This document shows, piece by piece, positions 32,068 to 45,100 of a stretch of 64,000 nucleotides of DNA. The position numbers and the translations under genes were made by a program. Below the pieces are notes generated by a model. The model searched no databases. It saw nothing but the letters and a program-made list of their open reading frames with translations, and was not told where the DNA came from. Source of the stretch: Closterium sp. NIES-65. Lineage: Eukaryota > Streptophyta > Zygnematophyceae > Desmidiales > Closteriaceae. Within the stretch, counting starts at the first letter, position 1. Each line of letters starts with the position of its first letter. The stretch lies in NCBI GenBank assembly GCA_948144175.1, contig CANXME010000309.1, positions 62,001-126,000 of the forward strand. Reading direction: 5' to 3'.

Positions 32068-35000
32068 ATGGCGGAGCCGGACGTGGGGCCGCTGGTGGCG
32101 AGTTTCATCGACTTCACCGGCAGCGACGACGCCGTCGCGCTGCAGATGCTGCAGGTGGGCGGGGCCCCGCGCGCCACGTGCAGCGCCACGTGCCGCGCCA
32201 CGTGCTGCCTCACGCGCCATGCCCCTGGCACTGTGCGTGTGCTCGTGTGTCTTAGTTTCGTTGCCCCCGCCTCGCGCGTGCCTGCGCGCTCCTCGAGTCC
32301 CGTCGCTCTCCGTGACCGCGCGCCATGCACCGCTCTCAACCGCTGCTTGCGTCTGTGCGACTGCGTGCGTGCAGGCGACGAACTGGCAACTGGAGGAGGC
32401 GGTGCAGCTGTTCTTTGGGGGGGGCGCGGAGGCCGCAGGCGCGCAGCAGACTGACGCGCATGGGGGCAGCGCCGTGGGGCCTGCGGGAGGTGCAGGCAAC
32501 GGGTAGGGGGTGGGTGCTGGGAGTGCAGCGGGTACTGCTTTTCTGCCCACCCGAGGTTTCCCGATCCTTTTCCCGCCACCCCTGGCCCTCCTATCCCCTG
32601 TTCACCTTTTCTTTTCCGCTTCCTCCGCCTTCAACGTTCTGGCATCCCCCCACCACTGCATCCCCCCACCACTGCATCCCCCCACCACTGCATCCCCCCA
32701 CCACTGCATCCCCCCACCACTGCATCCCCCCACCACCACTACATCCCCCCACCACTACATCCCCCCACCACTACATCCCCCCACCACTACATCCCCCCAC
32801 CACTACATCCCCCCACCCGTGCATCCCCCTCACCTGTGCATCCCCCCACCCGTGCATCCCCCCACCCGTGCATCCCCCCACCCGTGCATCCCCCCACCAC
32901 CACTACATCCCCCCACCACTACATCCCCCCACCACTACATCCCCCCACCACTACATCCCCCCACCACTACATCCCCCCACCCGTGCATCCCCCTCACCCG
33001 TGCATCCCCCTCACCCGTGCATCCCCCTCACCCGTGCATCCCCCCACCCGTGCATCCCCCCACCCGTGCATCCGCCAGGTCACGTGACGCCACTCCCCCG
33101 CCTCGCTCCTCGTCCCCGCCACCCCCGCCAGCAGCAGCAGCAGCAGCAGTAGCAGCAGGAGGAGGGGGTATGGGCGGCAGCATGGGGGGCGGGGAGGAGG
33201 TGGTGCGGGCGCCGCTGCCAGTGAGGCGGGAGGCGCTATATGGGGATGCATACGCGCTCAACCGCCCCTCTGCTGCGTGCGTATGCTGCTCTCTCCCTGC
33301 TCGCGTTTCCCGTCACCTGCACTGAGCTGTGCGGTGCTGCCTGTGCAGTGGTGCACAGCACACTTCCATGCTGTGCCATCACGCCTTGCTCCCTGCGCTG
33401 CCTCCTCGTTGCCGTCGTCCTTTCTCACCCATCACATCCTGCACTCCCCCCACCCTCTCCCCCTCCCCCTCCCTCCTTCCCCTTCCATTTCCCCCCCTCG
33501 CCCCTCGCCGCTGGCCCTTCGCCCCCCAGCGCTGCCGGGAGGACGCCTGGAGGGCCCAGTGTGCCGGTGGTGGTGGATGGGTTTCGGGACTTTGGCGGCG
33601 AGGCAGGCACGAGGGCGAGAGCGCGGGGAGAGGGGCAGCAGGGCGGAGAAGGGGGAGCGGCGCGGCAGGCATCGCTGGCATCGTTGTTTGAGCCGCCCTA
33701 TGACATCCTCTTTGCGGGTTCCTTCGACCAGGTGGGGTGGAGATGGGTCCAGCGACAATTGCCCTGCCCCATGCGCCCACATGCCAGCCCCATGCGCCCA
33801 CATGCCAGCCCCATGCGCCCACATGCCTGCCCCATGCGCCCACACGTCCTACAGCACCGTCTTATACGCTGTGCCCACTGCTGTTGCGCCTGCCCATTGC
33901 TGTGCATGGGTGCATGCGTGGATGCCTGCATGCATGGGTGCTGCATGCATGGGTGCATGGGTGCATGGATGTACGGGTGAATGCGAGGGTGCAGGCGAAG
34001 CAGCGGGCGGGGGCAGAGGGCAAGTGGCTGCTGGTGAACGTGCAGTCGACGGGGGAGTTCGCGTCGCACATGCTGAACCGGGACGTGTGGGCCGTGCCAG
34101 CTGTCAAGGAGACCATCTCCACCTACTTCCTCCTCTGGCAGGTGCTCCCTCTCCCCCTTCCCCTCCCCTCCCTCTCCCCTTCCTGCTCCTCCTCCCGCGC
34201 CTCCTTGTGACGTGGTGCATTTCCCATGTGTTTATGACAGGTGGTTCTGCCAGGCCATTGTGTGAGGCACAGATGATTCGCCCGTCCCCTGTCACGGCAC
34301 TCACACGCACCACTTGCCTCACCTCGCCCGTCCCACCACACCACCCATACCGTGCCCACCCCACCCGTCACTGACTGGCCTCCGCTGTCTGTAATTCCCA
34401 TGCTCCGTCCGCCCTCTCCTTGCGTGTTGCGTGTGGGTGGGGGAGGCGAGGCAGGTGGACGCGGCGGCAGCGGAGGGGGCGAAGGTGTGCGGGTACTACC
34501 AGGTGGAGGCGCTGCCCGTGGTGATGGTGCTGCACCCCTCCACGGGCCAGCGCAAGCGCTGCTGGCAGGGCGCGTTCTCTGCGGACCAGCTGCTCGAGGT
34601 GGGGGGGGAAGAATGGGGGAAGGGCAAACGGGGAATTGGGAGGGGAGAGGAGGTGAGAGTAGATTGTGCCTTGTGCTTCACAGCCACGAGTGTGCCCTTC
34701 TGCTGTTCATATCCTCTCCTTGCATTCCTCCTCACCTGCCTCGTGGATTCCGTCCTGCCTGCGTTTGTGCCTGCCTGCCTTCGTGCGTGCGTGCGTGTGT
34801 GGGTGTGCGGTGCACGGCTGGCAGGACCTGATGCCGTTCATCGACCGTGGCCCCGTGGGGGGCGCACCCGGGGCGGGGGGGGAGGTACGGCCGCCCAAAA
34901 AGCAGCGCGACGTGGCGACGGGAGGGGAGGGGGAGGCAGAGGGCGCGGGGGCAGTGGGGACCGGCGAGGAGGACGAGGAGGAGCAGCTGCGCCTGGCACT

Positions 35001-35604
35001 GGCCGCCTCCCTGGAGGGGCACACAGAGGAGGTGGGGGGGGATACCGAGGGACGGAGAGGCGAGGCAGATGGGAGGGAGCAGGGTGGGGCCGCAGGGGCA
35101 GGCAGGGATGACACCTTGCATGCGGCACAAGGGGAGCAGGCACAGCAGGGGGCGTTGGCAAGAGGGGCAGCAGAGGAGGAGGTTGAGTTACCAGAGGAGC
35201 CAGCAGTGGGCACTCCTGCCAGCTGTCGCATCGCCATTCGCTGCCCGGATGGCAGTCGACTGCAGCGGCGGTTCCTCTCCTCGCACTCTCTCCAGGTGCT
35301 GCTCGCGTTTTGTAACACAGCCTGCCTGCCACCCTTCCCATTCCACTGCACTGTCCCACATCACCTTCCTGCCATGCCTGTCCCCTTGCTCTCCCACTCA
35401 CTCCCTTGTTCTCCCTCGCCCCACTCCCCACTCCCCCAGCTGCTGAGGGCATGGTGTCGGCAGCAGGTGCCAGAGGCGGCAGCAGGGAGGCCCTTCCGTT
35501 TGTCACAGGCGCTGCCCGGGTCCGCTCCTCTCAACCTCTCCTCGCCCACCACCATCGCCGATGCCGGCCTTGCCAACTCCCTGCTCGCCCTCGCCTGGGA
35601 CTGA
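32068..35604 (+). CDS. UBA-UAS-UIM-UBX protein, plant PUX7 / UBXD7 type
   Basis: It is a predicted adaptor linking ubiquitylated clients to the CDC48/p97 AAA-ATPase. Exons: 32068-32154, 32375-32502, 33079-33276, 33530-33731, 33995-34141, 34455-34598, 34825-35295, 35440-35604; 513 aa. Residues 1-45 are UBA-like (VASFIDFTGSDDAVALQMLQ, then NWQLEEAVQLFF). The UAS thioredoxin-like domain spans 185-315 (LASLFEPPYDILFAGSFD, KWLLVNVQ, LNRDVW, FLLWQ). A UIM follows at about 350-367 (EEEQLRLALAASLEG). The C-terminal 85 residues are UBX (CRIAIRCPDGSRLQRRF ... GLANSLLALAWD). The p97-binding FPR loop reads ALPG, so the canonical Arg is absent. The spacer around 100-140 is Ala/Gly/Pro-rich. Confidence 0.9.
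32641..33076 (+). repeat. Intronic minisatellite of ATCCCCCCACCACTRC type
   Basis: Around 26 units of 16-19 nt, such as catccccccaccactg and catccccccacccgtg, fill most of PUX7 intron 2 up to the acceptor at 33078. Two unit types alternate in blocks. It is C-rich throughout. Confidence 0.95.
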
Positions 35605-36185
35605 CCACACCACACCACACCACAGCGCACCGCATCAGGGTCTCCAGGCTTGTTGCGCCATGAGGCATGAGGCGGTGCGTGCAATGCAGGGCCTGATGGT
35701 TGCGCCGGCAAATTCTTAGGGCACTTCCCTTGCCTCGGCCATGCCGGCACTTGTAGTGAAAGAGAAGCACCACTTAGAGCTTGGACATAGGGTGTGCTTG
35801 GGTTGTTCCTGATAAAACAGTGATTCTTTGCACAGGTTTGTTTAGTATCTGAAAGGCATGAATGAAAACGTTTCTTCCATTTCTTCACGTTTTGTTTCTC
35901 ACAGACTGAGCCCTGGTTAACCGGAATGAATGTTGCCGTACCCTCCTCTCCAATCAAAGTATTGTGTGCAATACAGCGTACAGGTACATGCAGCAGCAGG
36001 CACAGGGTATCTCGAAAACAGCTTCAGTTCATTGCCTCGCAGTCGAACCGCGCACAGGGCAGAGAGGCGGACGGACCTGATCACAGCTTCCCGTTCTGCC
36101 TGCCGCACTGCCATTGCTGCCGCGCCCGTGTGCGCGCATCTCCACCCTTGCGGCCTCGCACCTCGCGCGCCCGCATGTTACCACT
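35605..36185 (+). other. Intergenic region PUX7-like / TIC236
   Basis: These 581 bp lie between two genes on the same strand. They are AT-richer in 35700-36000 and should contain the first gene's 3' UTR and the second's promoter and 5' UTR. No canonical AATAAA or further gene is seen. Confidence 0.5.
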
Positions 36186-39100
36186 ATGCCCGTCGCGCTC
36201 CCGCTCGCCCTCCCACCACCCCAGCGCGCCCCTGTCCCCGCTCCCTCACATGCCGCGCTGCCGCCCCGCGCCTCCCACGCGGCGCCTCTTCTCCGCCAGC
36301 CCACGCTGCCTACTCGCGCCGCGCCCCTCTTGCGCCCTCCTTCCCCCTCCATTCCGCGCGTGTCCGCCACGTCGTCCTCCGCCGCCCACGCAAGCGCGCG
36401 GATTGGACCCGTGGAGTCCAGTCGCCAATTAGACCGTTTAGGGGCGCCCTCGCCGCGTCGCATGCCGAGCGGCGCGTCACTCTCCCCCTTCCCCGCCTCC
36501 TCCGCTGCCCGTCTCAGCAGCTCCAGCAGCGCGTGGCTTTCAGGCTCCTCCAGCGCGCGCCCACTTCCCGCGCGCACCTCAACTCCACCACTCGCGCCCT
36601 CCCCCTTCACCCGCCATTCCGCGCTCCTCCTTCCGCGCCCCGCCGTTGCACCCAACGGCCGCGGCGGAGGGCGCAGGGGCAATGGGCGCGTGGTGTGCGG
36701 GAGGGTGAAGCGGGGCGGCGACGGCAGCGCAGACGGGCCGGCGGCTGGCGCGGGGGCTGGCAGTTCTGGCGGCGCTGGTGGCGCTGACAGTGGCGGAGGC
36801 GGTGGGGGGGGCAGTGACGGCGGAAACAGTACTGGGGGGAGCGGTAATAATGGCGGCGGCAGCGGTGGTGGCGGAAGGTCAGGCAGGTCGAGTGGCAGCG
36901 GCGGCAGCAAGCCGTCCCCACCACCAGAAAGCCTCAACGGAAGCGCCTCCCCTGCCCTTCCGCCCACCCCGCCCCCTCCGCGCCAATCTTCCCCCAGCCC
37001 CTCTTCCCGCTCCCAAAGGACCCCCGCTGCGTCTGACCCGTCCCGCCGGGGAGCCGCAGCGTCCCCCGCCCCCCCATCCCCCGCGGCTGCAGCACCCCCC
37101 AACCCCACCCCCACCCCGCCCCTGGCGGCCACGAGGCGGCGGCGGCGGCGCGAGCGGGGCGTGGGGTGGCGGCGGGTGGCGTGGGCGCTGGCAGCGGCGC
37201 TGCTGTGGGGCGGGGGGGCGTACGCGCAGCAGAGGGCGCGGCAGTACGTGCAGGCGCGCGTGCTGCCCGTGGTGGAGGCGGCAGCGAGTGCACAGGCAGG
37301 CAGGCAGGTGGCAGTGGGGCGCGTGCAGCAGCTGCTGCCGTGGGCTGTGAGCGTGGGACCTGTGACCATCGGCCCTGCTGCCTCTGAGTTCTCGTGCGCC
37401 CATGCAGACGCCGTGCAAGTGCGGGTGAGTGCTGCACAGCCACTGTGCTGCACACAGCATGTGTGTGCCTGTGGCCTGGTCACCACTCGCACCTGCACAT
37501 TCATCCACACAGACGCCCCTGCCCTTTCAATTCATCCGCTGCTTTCTACCAATTTCAGCCCCCCTCGCTCCCCTCTCCCTTCTCTACCGCCCGCCCCCCT
37601 CAGCTGCACCCGGTGGCGTCGGTGGCGCAGGGGCGGGTGGTGGTGGGGGCGCAGGTGCAGCGCGCCACAGTGGTGGTGGCTCAGCAGCCCGACTGGACGT
37701 GGCTCGGCATCCCCGCAGACATGGACGCCCCCGCCTCCCCCTCCTCCTCCATCCCTCCTCTCTCCGCCCGAGCCTCCCTGCAACGCCAGGCTCGGGACGC
37801 AGCCTCGGTGGCAGCAGCGGAGGAAAGGGACAGGCTGGCACTGCGAGGGGCACAGATTGAGTACCGAGGGGAGGGGGGCGCGCAGGGACTGGGGGGGAGG
37901 GGAGGGGAGGGCGAGGCGGGTGCCAAGGGGGAAGGGAGAGTAGTTGGGGCCACGGAGGTGGGTGGGGGTGGGCCGAGGGTCGAGTGGGAGTGGGTGGAGG
38001 AGCAGCAGCGGGCGGCGGAGAGGGCAGTGAGCAACGTGCTGCGAGCAGCAGTGGTGGCGCTGGGGTGGCACGGGTACGACCAGCACCCCCTCTCCGCCAC
38101 TGCTCCAGCCCCCAGTGCCCCGCCCTCAACACCCTCTGCACCCCCCACGCCCCCTCTCTCTGCCCAGGAGCACCTGCTCTCCCTCTCTGCATCGGCGGCC
38201 CTGGCCCACCTCTCCTCCCTGCCGCCCCACCTCATGCCCCCCCCACGCCCGCCCCCTGCCCCCGCCCCAATGCCCACACAGCACAGTGGGGGCAGTGGGA
38301 GCGAAGGGGGTGGGGGCCGGGGATGGAGCGGTGATGGCACGGTGGGAGGGGAGAGGATGGCTCGTGAGAGTGGCAAGGGGCGGGAAGGTCACATGGCGGG
38401 CGGTGAGGGGCGGTCGGGGCACATGGAGAGTGGGGGTGTTAGTGTGGGAGCGAATGGTGATGGGCTTTCGAGGCGGGGAGGAGACGGTAGCATGAGCACG
38501 GAAGTAACAGTAGCAGCAGTTGGTGGGAGAGAGAGTGACACAAGAGGGGTTGAAGTGAGAGGGAGTGAGGCTAGGATGAGTGAAGCAAGTGGCGTGGGTG
38601 AAGTGAAGTGGGGCGAGGGCGACAGATGTGCAGGCGAGGGGGAGGGCAGCGAGTCGGCGCTGAGAGATGCTCTGGCGCTCGCCATCCGGCAACGCATGGC
38701 TGCCCCGGTGGGGATGGGGCTCGTGGAGGGGCAGGTGGCAGGGCAGGTGGGGGGTCAGGTGGGGGGCCGGGGCGAGAGAATAGGAGTGGATGTGGAGCAA
38801 GAGGTGGAGGGGAGAGGGAGTGGAACGAGAGAGGTGGTGGAGGCACAAGGGGCGTGGGGCGGAGCAGCAAGGAGGGAGGAGGCTACAGACAGGGGGCTTG
38901 CCTCATGCACTGCTGGTGCTGCCACTGGCCGTGCCACGGCCCTTCCTCTTGCTGCTGGCCGTCCTTCCCCCGCGCAGCAGCAGCAGGCGCAGGCACAGCA
39001 GCACAGCGGGCAGGCACCGCCACAAGTGAGCGCGGCGGATTCACAGCAGTGGCAGCAGGAGCAGAGGCAGCAGCAGGCAGAGGTGGCGGTACCGGTGGAG

Positions 39101-42100
39101 CGGGCACCTCAGAGTGCAGCTGAGGTAAGCACCCCCGATCGCTGCCATCCCTCACACCGCCCATCCCGTATTCAACCCATTCCCAATCCTTTCCCTATCC
39201 CTCCCCAATTCCTTCCTCCCTCTTCCCCCCGCCTCCCTCCCCACAGCCCCTGCAGCCCCTGCCATCGCCCGCCCGCATGTCGAAGGCAGGGTTGCCGGCG
39301 CCTGTGTGTGCGCGTGAGTGGGCACTGCGCAAGCTGCACCCAGCATATGGGCGAGGGGGGGCAGAGGCGCAGGGGGGGAGAGGAGATGGCAGCGAGGGGA
39401 GGGAGAAGGAAACTCATGGCAGAGGGGGAAGGGCTGCTCATGATGAAGGCACTGCAGCACCATCAGCAGCAGCAGTGGCGGGTGAAGGAGGGGGAAGTGG
39501 AGGGAGGCAGGGCGAGGAGGCAGCAGAGGGAGGTGGAGGACGGTTGGTGCCGTGCATGGAGGGAGTGAGGGTGCATGGCGGCACCCTCATGCTCCTCGCT
39601 TACGGCGACCAGGAGCCACGGTGAGATGAGCTGTGGGGCACGGTGAGATGACAAGAGGTTAGGGGCACGGTGAGATGACGAGAGGTTAGGGGTGCGGTGA
39701 GATGACAAGAGGTTAGGGGCATGGTGAGATGACAAGAGGTTAGGGGCACGGTGAGATGACGAGAGGTTAGGGGTGCGGTGAGATGACAAGAGGTTAGGGG
39801 CGCGGTGAGATGACAAGAGGTCAGGGGCGCGGTGAGATGACAAGAGGTTAGGGGCACGGTGAGATGACGAGAGGTTAGGGGTGCGGTGAGATGACAAGAG
39901 GTTAGGGGCGCGGTGAGATGACAAGAGGTCAGGGGCGCGGTGAGATGACAAGAGGTTAGGGGCGCGGTGAGATGACAAGAGGTTAGGGGCGCGGTGAGAT
40001 GACAAGAGGTTAGGGGCGCGGTGAGATGACAAGAGGTTAGGGGCGCGGTGAGATGACAAGAGGTTAGGGGTGCGGTGAGATGACAAGAGGTTAGGGGCGC
40101 GGTGAGATGACAAGAGGTCAGGGGCGCGGTGAGATGACAAGAGGTTAGGGGTGCGGTGAGATGACAAGAGGTTAGGGGCGCGGTGACATGACAAGAGGTT
40201 AGGGGTGCGGTGAGATGACATGAGTTTAGGGGCGTGGTGAGATAGGTGAGGGGTGACTCAAAATTTCCCCTCCACACCTTGCCGTGCTGCTTGCTTCCAT
40301 GTGCATGTGGCTTCTTCACATCTACCACATGCGTGCATTGTTTTCCGGGTGGGTGCGGAACTCACACATGTATGCATGCATGGCAGGGTGGTGGAGCACA
40401 TAGACGCGCATGTGACCTTCCCCGCGCTGCCCCACTCGTACAAGCGCATCAAGGTCGACGCCCACGGCTCCCTCCGCCCCTCCCACAACTTCCCCCCTGC
40501 CCCCTCGCCCACCACCCCTTCCCCCACCACCACGGCCTCTTCTTCTTCCTCCTCCTCCTCCTCCTCCTCGTCCCCCCAGCCCCCCGGTAGCAGTGGCAAA
40601 AGCAAGCGCTTCTCCTCGCCTTTCCACATGATGCCTGGCGGTGCAGCGGCAGGGCGGAAGGAGGCGGAGGGGGGAGCAGAGGGGGGAGCACGTGACGGGG
40701 GAGGCGGGCTGCTGCGAGTGGCCGTGGATGTGGACGAGGACAAGCACGAGTGGGCTGTCACTGTCACCGCACACAACCTCTTTGCACCTGTGCGTGCTCA
40801 TCTGCGTTGCTGCATTATCTCACCTGCATCTGCTGTGCCCAGCAGCCAGTCATGTTCCAAGTGCCATGTTTCATGTGCCAGCCAGGCGTGTTATGCATGC
40901 CAGGCTTGCCATGCACGCATGTATGCAACAGGTGCATATGCTCCATGCGCAATGCTTGCCATAGTCCTTGTGTAATTGCTGCTGTCACTTCCCTACGTCT
41001 CATGCCTCTCGTGTCACAGTATTACCCTTCCCCTTCCCCTTCCCCGTCCCCTTCCCCTTCCCTTCCCCTTCCCTTCCCCTTCCCCTTCCCCATCGGCATG
41101 CCCTACGTACGCGGTCATGGCAGGTGATGGAGCGGCTGCTGGAGATCCCCTTGGATTGGTACGGCGGGAGGGCCGACGGGCAGGTCAGTGCCTCTGCTCT
41201 CTCCATTGCTTCACAGCACCTCAACATTCATGAACTGGCCTCTCTGCTCTATGCTGCTCACTGCTGGTCGCTGCTGCTCCCTTCTGCTCCCTGCTGCTTC
41301 ACTGCTCTTGCTGCTAGAGAGACCTACCTCGCTCTTCCGCAGCGCACCCCAGCACCTCTCAATCACTTGTCTCGCATGATGCACTGCCGACCCACCGTGC
41401 TCCTCAGCTCACTCCATGTCTTGCTGCCATTCGTGGCCATGTGCATGCATGCGTACATGCGCTTGTGAATGTGTGTCCGTGGGGACCGGGGGGTTGTGAT
41501 GGAGAGGGAGCAGGTGCAGCTGTGGATGGGCGCGGGGGATTCATTCCCCAACTTCAAGGGCAGGGTGAACATCAGAGACCTCGCCTTCCAAATCTGGGAG
41601 TCCCCCTGTGCGTTCACTGTAAGCCTACAAACACTCACACCAGCCACACACTCGTACCATCCACACACTCACACTGTACTTCTTCACATGAGCGTTTCCC
41701 ACGTCCTCTCTCTGCCGTGTCGTCCCCTCTCCGCCTGTGCGCTGCTGCCGTGCTTCCTCGGGCGAGCAGGGAGTGAGCGGGGCGGTGGTGCTGGAGGGGC
41801 AACGGCTGTTCCTGCACGGGGTGGAGGGGCGGTACGGCCACGTGCCACTGAGGGCGTCGGGGGACATGGACCTCAACCAGGGCGCCGGGGGGCAGGGGCA
41901 GTACCGCATCACAGCCCAGGTGCTCCCTCGCTCCCACCCTCACATGCGCCCCCACCCTCACATGCGCCCCCACCCTCACATGCGCCCCCACCCTCACATG
42001 CGCCCCCACCCTCGTGCGCCCCCACCCTCGTGCGCCCCCACCCTCGTGCGCTCCCACCCTCGTGCGCTCCCACCCTCGTGCGCCTCCACCCTCGTGCGCC

Positions 42101-45100
42101 TCCACCCTCGTGCGCTCCCACCTTCGTGCGCCCCCACCCTTGTGCGCTCCCACCCTCGTGCGCCCCCACCCTCGTGCGCCCCCACCTTCGTGCGCCCCCA
42201 CCCTCGTGCGCCCCCACCCTCGTGCGCCCCCACCCTCGTGCGCCCCCACCCTCGTGTGCTCCCATGTTCCCTCTGCTGCATTCAATGCTGCTCTGTGCTC
42301 TTCTCGGCTCACGTACGACCTTGCGTGGTGGGTGTGTCACGTGGTGCAGGTTCAACCGGTGGAGGCGAATCTGCTGATGAAGACGCTCAACGCTAAGCCC
42401 CTGCCGTACCCGGTATGTGCTGCATGTGCGTGTGCGCGCACACCATGTTCAATGATAATCAGACCTTTTTTTTTTCAAATACTTCAATCAACCACCACAA
42501 GAAGCATGCAGTGCGTCTGCCCTCATTCTGACACCAACACCAACCCTCGCTCCCCAATAACCTTCTGCCAGCTGGCAGGGAGCCTGCAGGGACTGCTCTT
42601 CTGCCGCGGGCCTCTCGATGCGCCGATCTTTGAAGGCACTGCTGAGCTGGCAGCAGAGCCTGCTGACGTGGATGCAGCCGTTGCTGCGGTGGCGGGGTCG
42701 GATGCAGCGGGGGCGGTGGAGGCGTGGCGGGGGGAGGGGGCGGTGGGGGCGTATGACCGCGTGCCTGTCACGGCGGCCACGGCCAACTTCACCTTCAACA
42801 CGGATGACTGTGTGAGTGATGTGATGCCGGGCATGGGTGCAATGCACATGCTGCATTTGATGCATGGATGGGCGTTGAGTCATAAGGGAGACCATGGTGG
42901 CAAGCAACAACCTTTCATTCATTACGACTACCATGTGCGCATCCCATCTTTCCACCCTCCCCTTCCCTCTTTCCCTTTCCCTTCCCATGCCCCTCCTTCC
43001 CATTTCTTCACCCCAAACGCCAGGTGGCGGAGCTGCATGGGGTGCGGGCGGTGCCAGTGGGAGGGGGGGAGATCCGAGGGGCGGGGACGCTGTGGGTGTG
43101 CCCTCAGGTGAGTGGGGTGTGCCCTCAGGTGAGTGGGGTGTGTCCGCAGCTGCGTGCAAATGTGGGTGATTAACTGTCTTGCCGTCAGGGCCAAGCACTG
43201 TCCACCTACACCTGCTTTCCTGTTCGCACCCCTCCCCCCATATCTCCCTTCGGTGGTCCCCCCATGGTTTGCACCAGGCAGAGGCGGATCCATCGGCAGT
43301 GAGTGTGGACTGCTGGGTGGCGGGGGTGTCGCTGGACCGCCTGCTCGCATTCTACCTGCCGCCCGCCACCGCTGCACCACCCTCGCTGCTTGGCCTCGCC
43401 TCAGGCGAGGCTTTTTTCAGAGGCTCCCTGCTCTCCCCGTATGCCTCCCTCTGTCCTGCTCTGCCTCCCCCTGCCCTGCTTTGCTGTAATATATCTTGAG
43501 CCGCTATCTGGTTTCCCAAGCTCCTGCTCTTTCACTCGTTCTCTTCTCCTTGCTTCCCACTGTCACCGCACACCCGTTCTCGGCACCCTCCTTTCCTTCA
43601 ACCCATTCTGACCCCCACCCTACCCCACCCCACCCCAACCCACCCCACCCCACCCCACCCCACACCACCACAGCACGGTGGAGGCGGCATGGAAGGCACC
43701 GCAGGCGAGGGGCCCATTGGAGGGGATGAGGGGGTCGGTGGCGCTCACGAGGGACACAGCGCACGCCGCCACCCACGCTCACGCCCTCGACCTCCTCCTC
43801 TCCGCCTCCGTCTCCGCCCCTCCCCCCTGCCCCACCCCCCCGCGCCCCCCCCGCGGTGCCGCTCGCCCGTGGCCGGTGCTGTCGAGGGAGCTGCCCCCTT
43901 TGCCTCCGCGCCCGCGCGTGGAGCGTGTGGAGGCTGAGGCGCGCCTGAGGGCCTTCGACGCCCTCGCGCTGCTGCCCGCCGCCCCCGTGCCCGTGCCGCC
44001 CCCGCAGCCCTCCCTGCGGCACCTGCGGCTGTCGGGGCGCTTCAAGCTCTCTGCACGCGTGCCGTGGGGCAGTGAGGTGCAGCCAGGGGCGGTGGACGAG
44101 GCAGGGGGGGGAGGAGGCGCGAGGCAGGAGGCAGAGGCGGGGCTGGCAGGGCTGGAGGGGAGTGTGCTCATTCAGGGGCTGAAGCTCAACCAGCTGCTGC
44201 TGGGGGCCAACCTGTCAGGCGCCGTGGCTGTGAGTCCCCACGGCTTCAACCTGCACACCGTGGGCCGTGGCGATGAGCAGCTCATGCTGCAACTCTCAGC
44301 CAATGGCGTGCTGCCACCTGTCCCTACAATCCCCCATGCCTCGTCGTCCTACATGCAACAGGCGCAGGCCTCCGAGGCGGCCTTCCCGCTCTTCGATGTG
44401 GGAGCAGCGGCACCAGCAGCAGGCAGCGCGGGCGGCGGTTTAGGGGGTGTAGCGGGGGGAGCGGTGCGGGTGCAGCGGGGGCAGATGAGTGTGGAGGGGC
44501 ATGTGCGGGTGGGGGCAACAGCAGCACTGGAGGTGAGGGCGCTGCCGCTGGACGAGTTGGAGCTGGCGTCGCTGCGCGGGCTGGTGGAGCGTGCTGCCGT
44601 GCGCCTCAACTTTGCCAAGCGCCGCGGCCACGGCTCACTGGCAGTGCGACGCCCTCGCTTCAGCGGCATGCTCTGTGATGCCCTTCATGCTGCCTTCCGC
44701 TGGACCGGCGACGTGGTGAGGAAGAGGGGGAGGGAGGGGCAAAGCAGAGTGCTGTGCTGTACTGTCCTTTTTTTTTTTTTTTTTTTTTTTTGGTGGATAT
44801 ATGTACACTACACGCATACATACATCCGCAGTCGTAACTGTTGCTAGTCGTAACTGTATTGTCCTTTGTGCTTGCTGCATGACCTGTGCATCTGATGCAT
44901 CTGACCCATCGTGAATCTGTGTGCGTGTGTGATGGCAGGTGACTCTGGAGCGGTCGGTGCTGGAGCAGGCAAACAGCCGGTACGAGGTGCAGGGGGAGTA
45001 TGTGCTGCCGGGGATGAGGGAGTGGGACAGGGAGCGCGACAGGGACAGAACCACCTCCTCCCACTCAGCCTCCACGCCCACCCCCGATGCTGCTGCCACT

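Noticed and set aside
36114-36185. N-terminal extension of TIC236 upstream of 36186
   Set aside because: The frame is open but has no ATG; the ATG at 36186 gives a suitable transit peptide.
39463-40328. Minus-strand frames repeating LLSSHRAPN or LTSCHLTAP
   Set aside because: They result from the 27-nt donor array in TIC236 intron 3.
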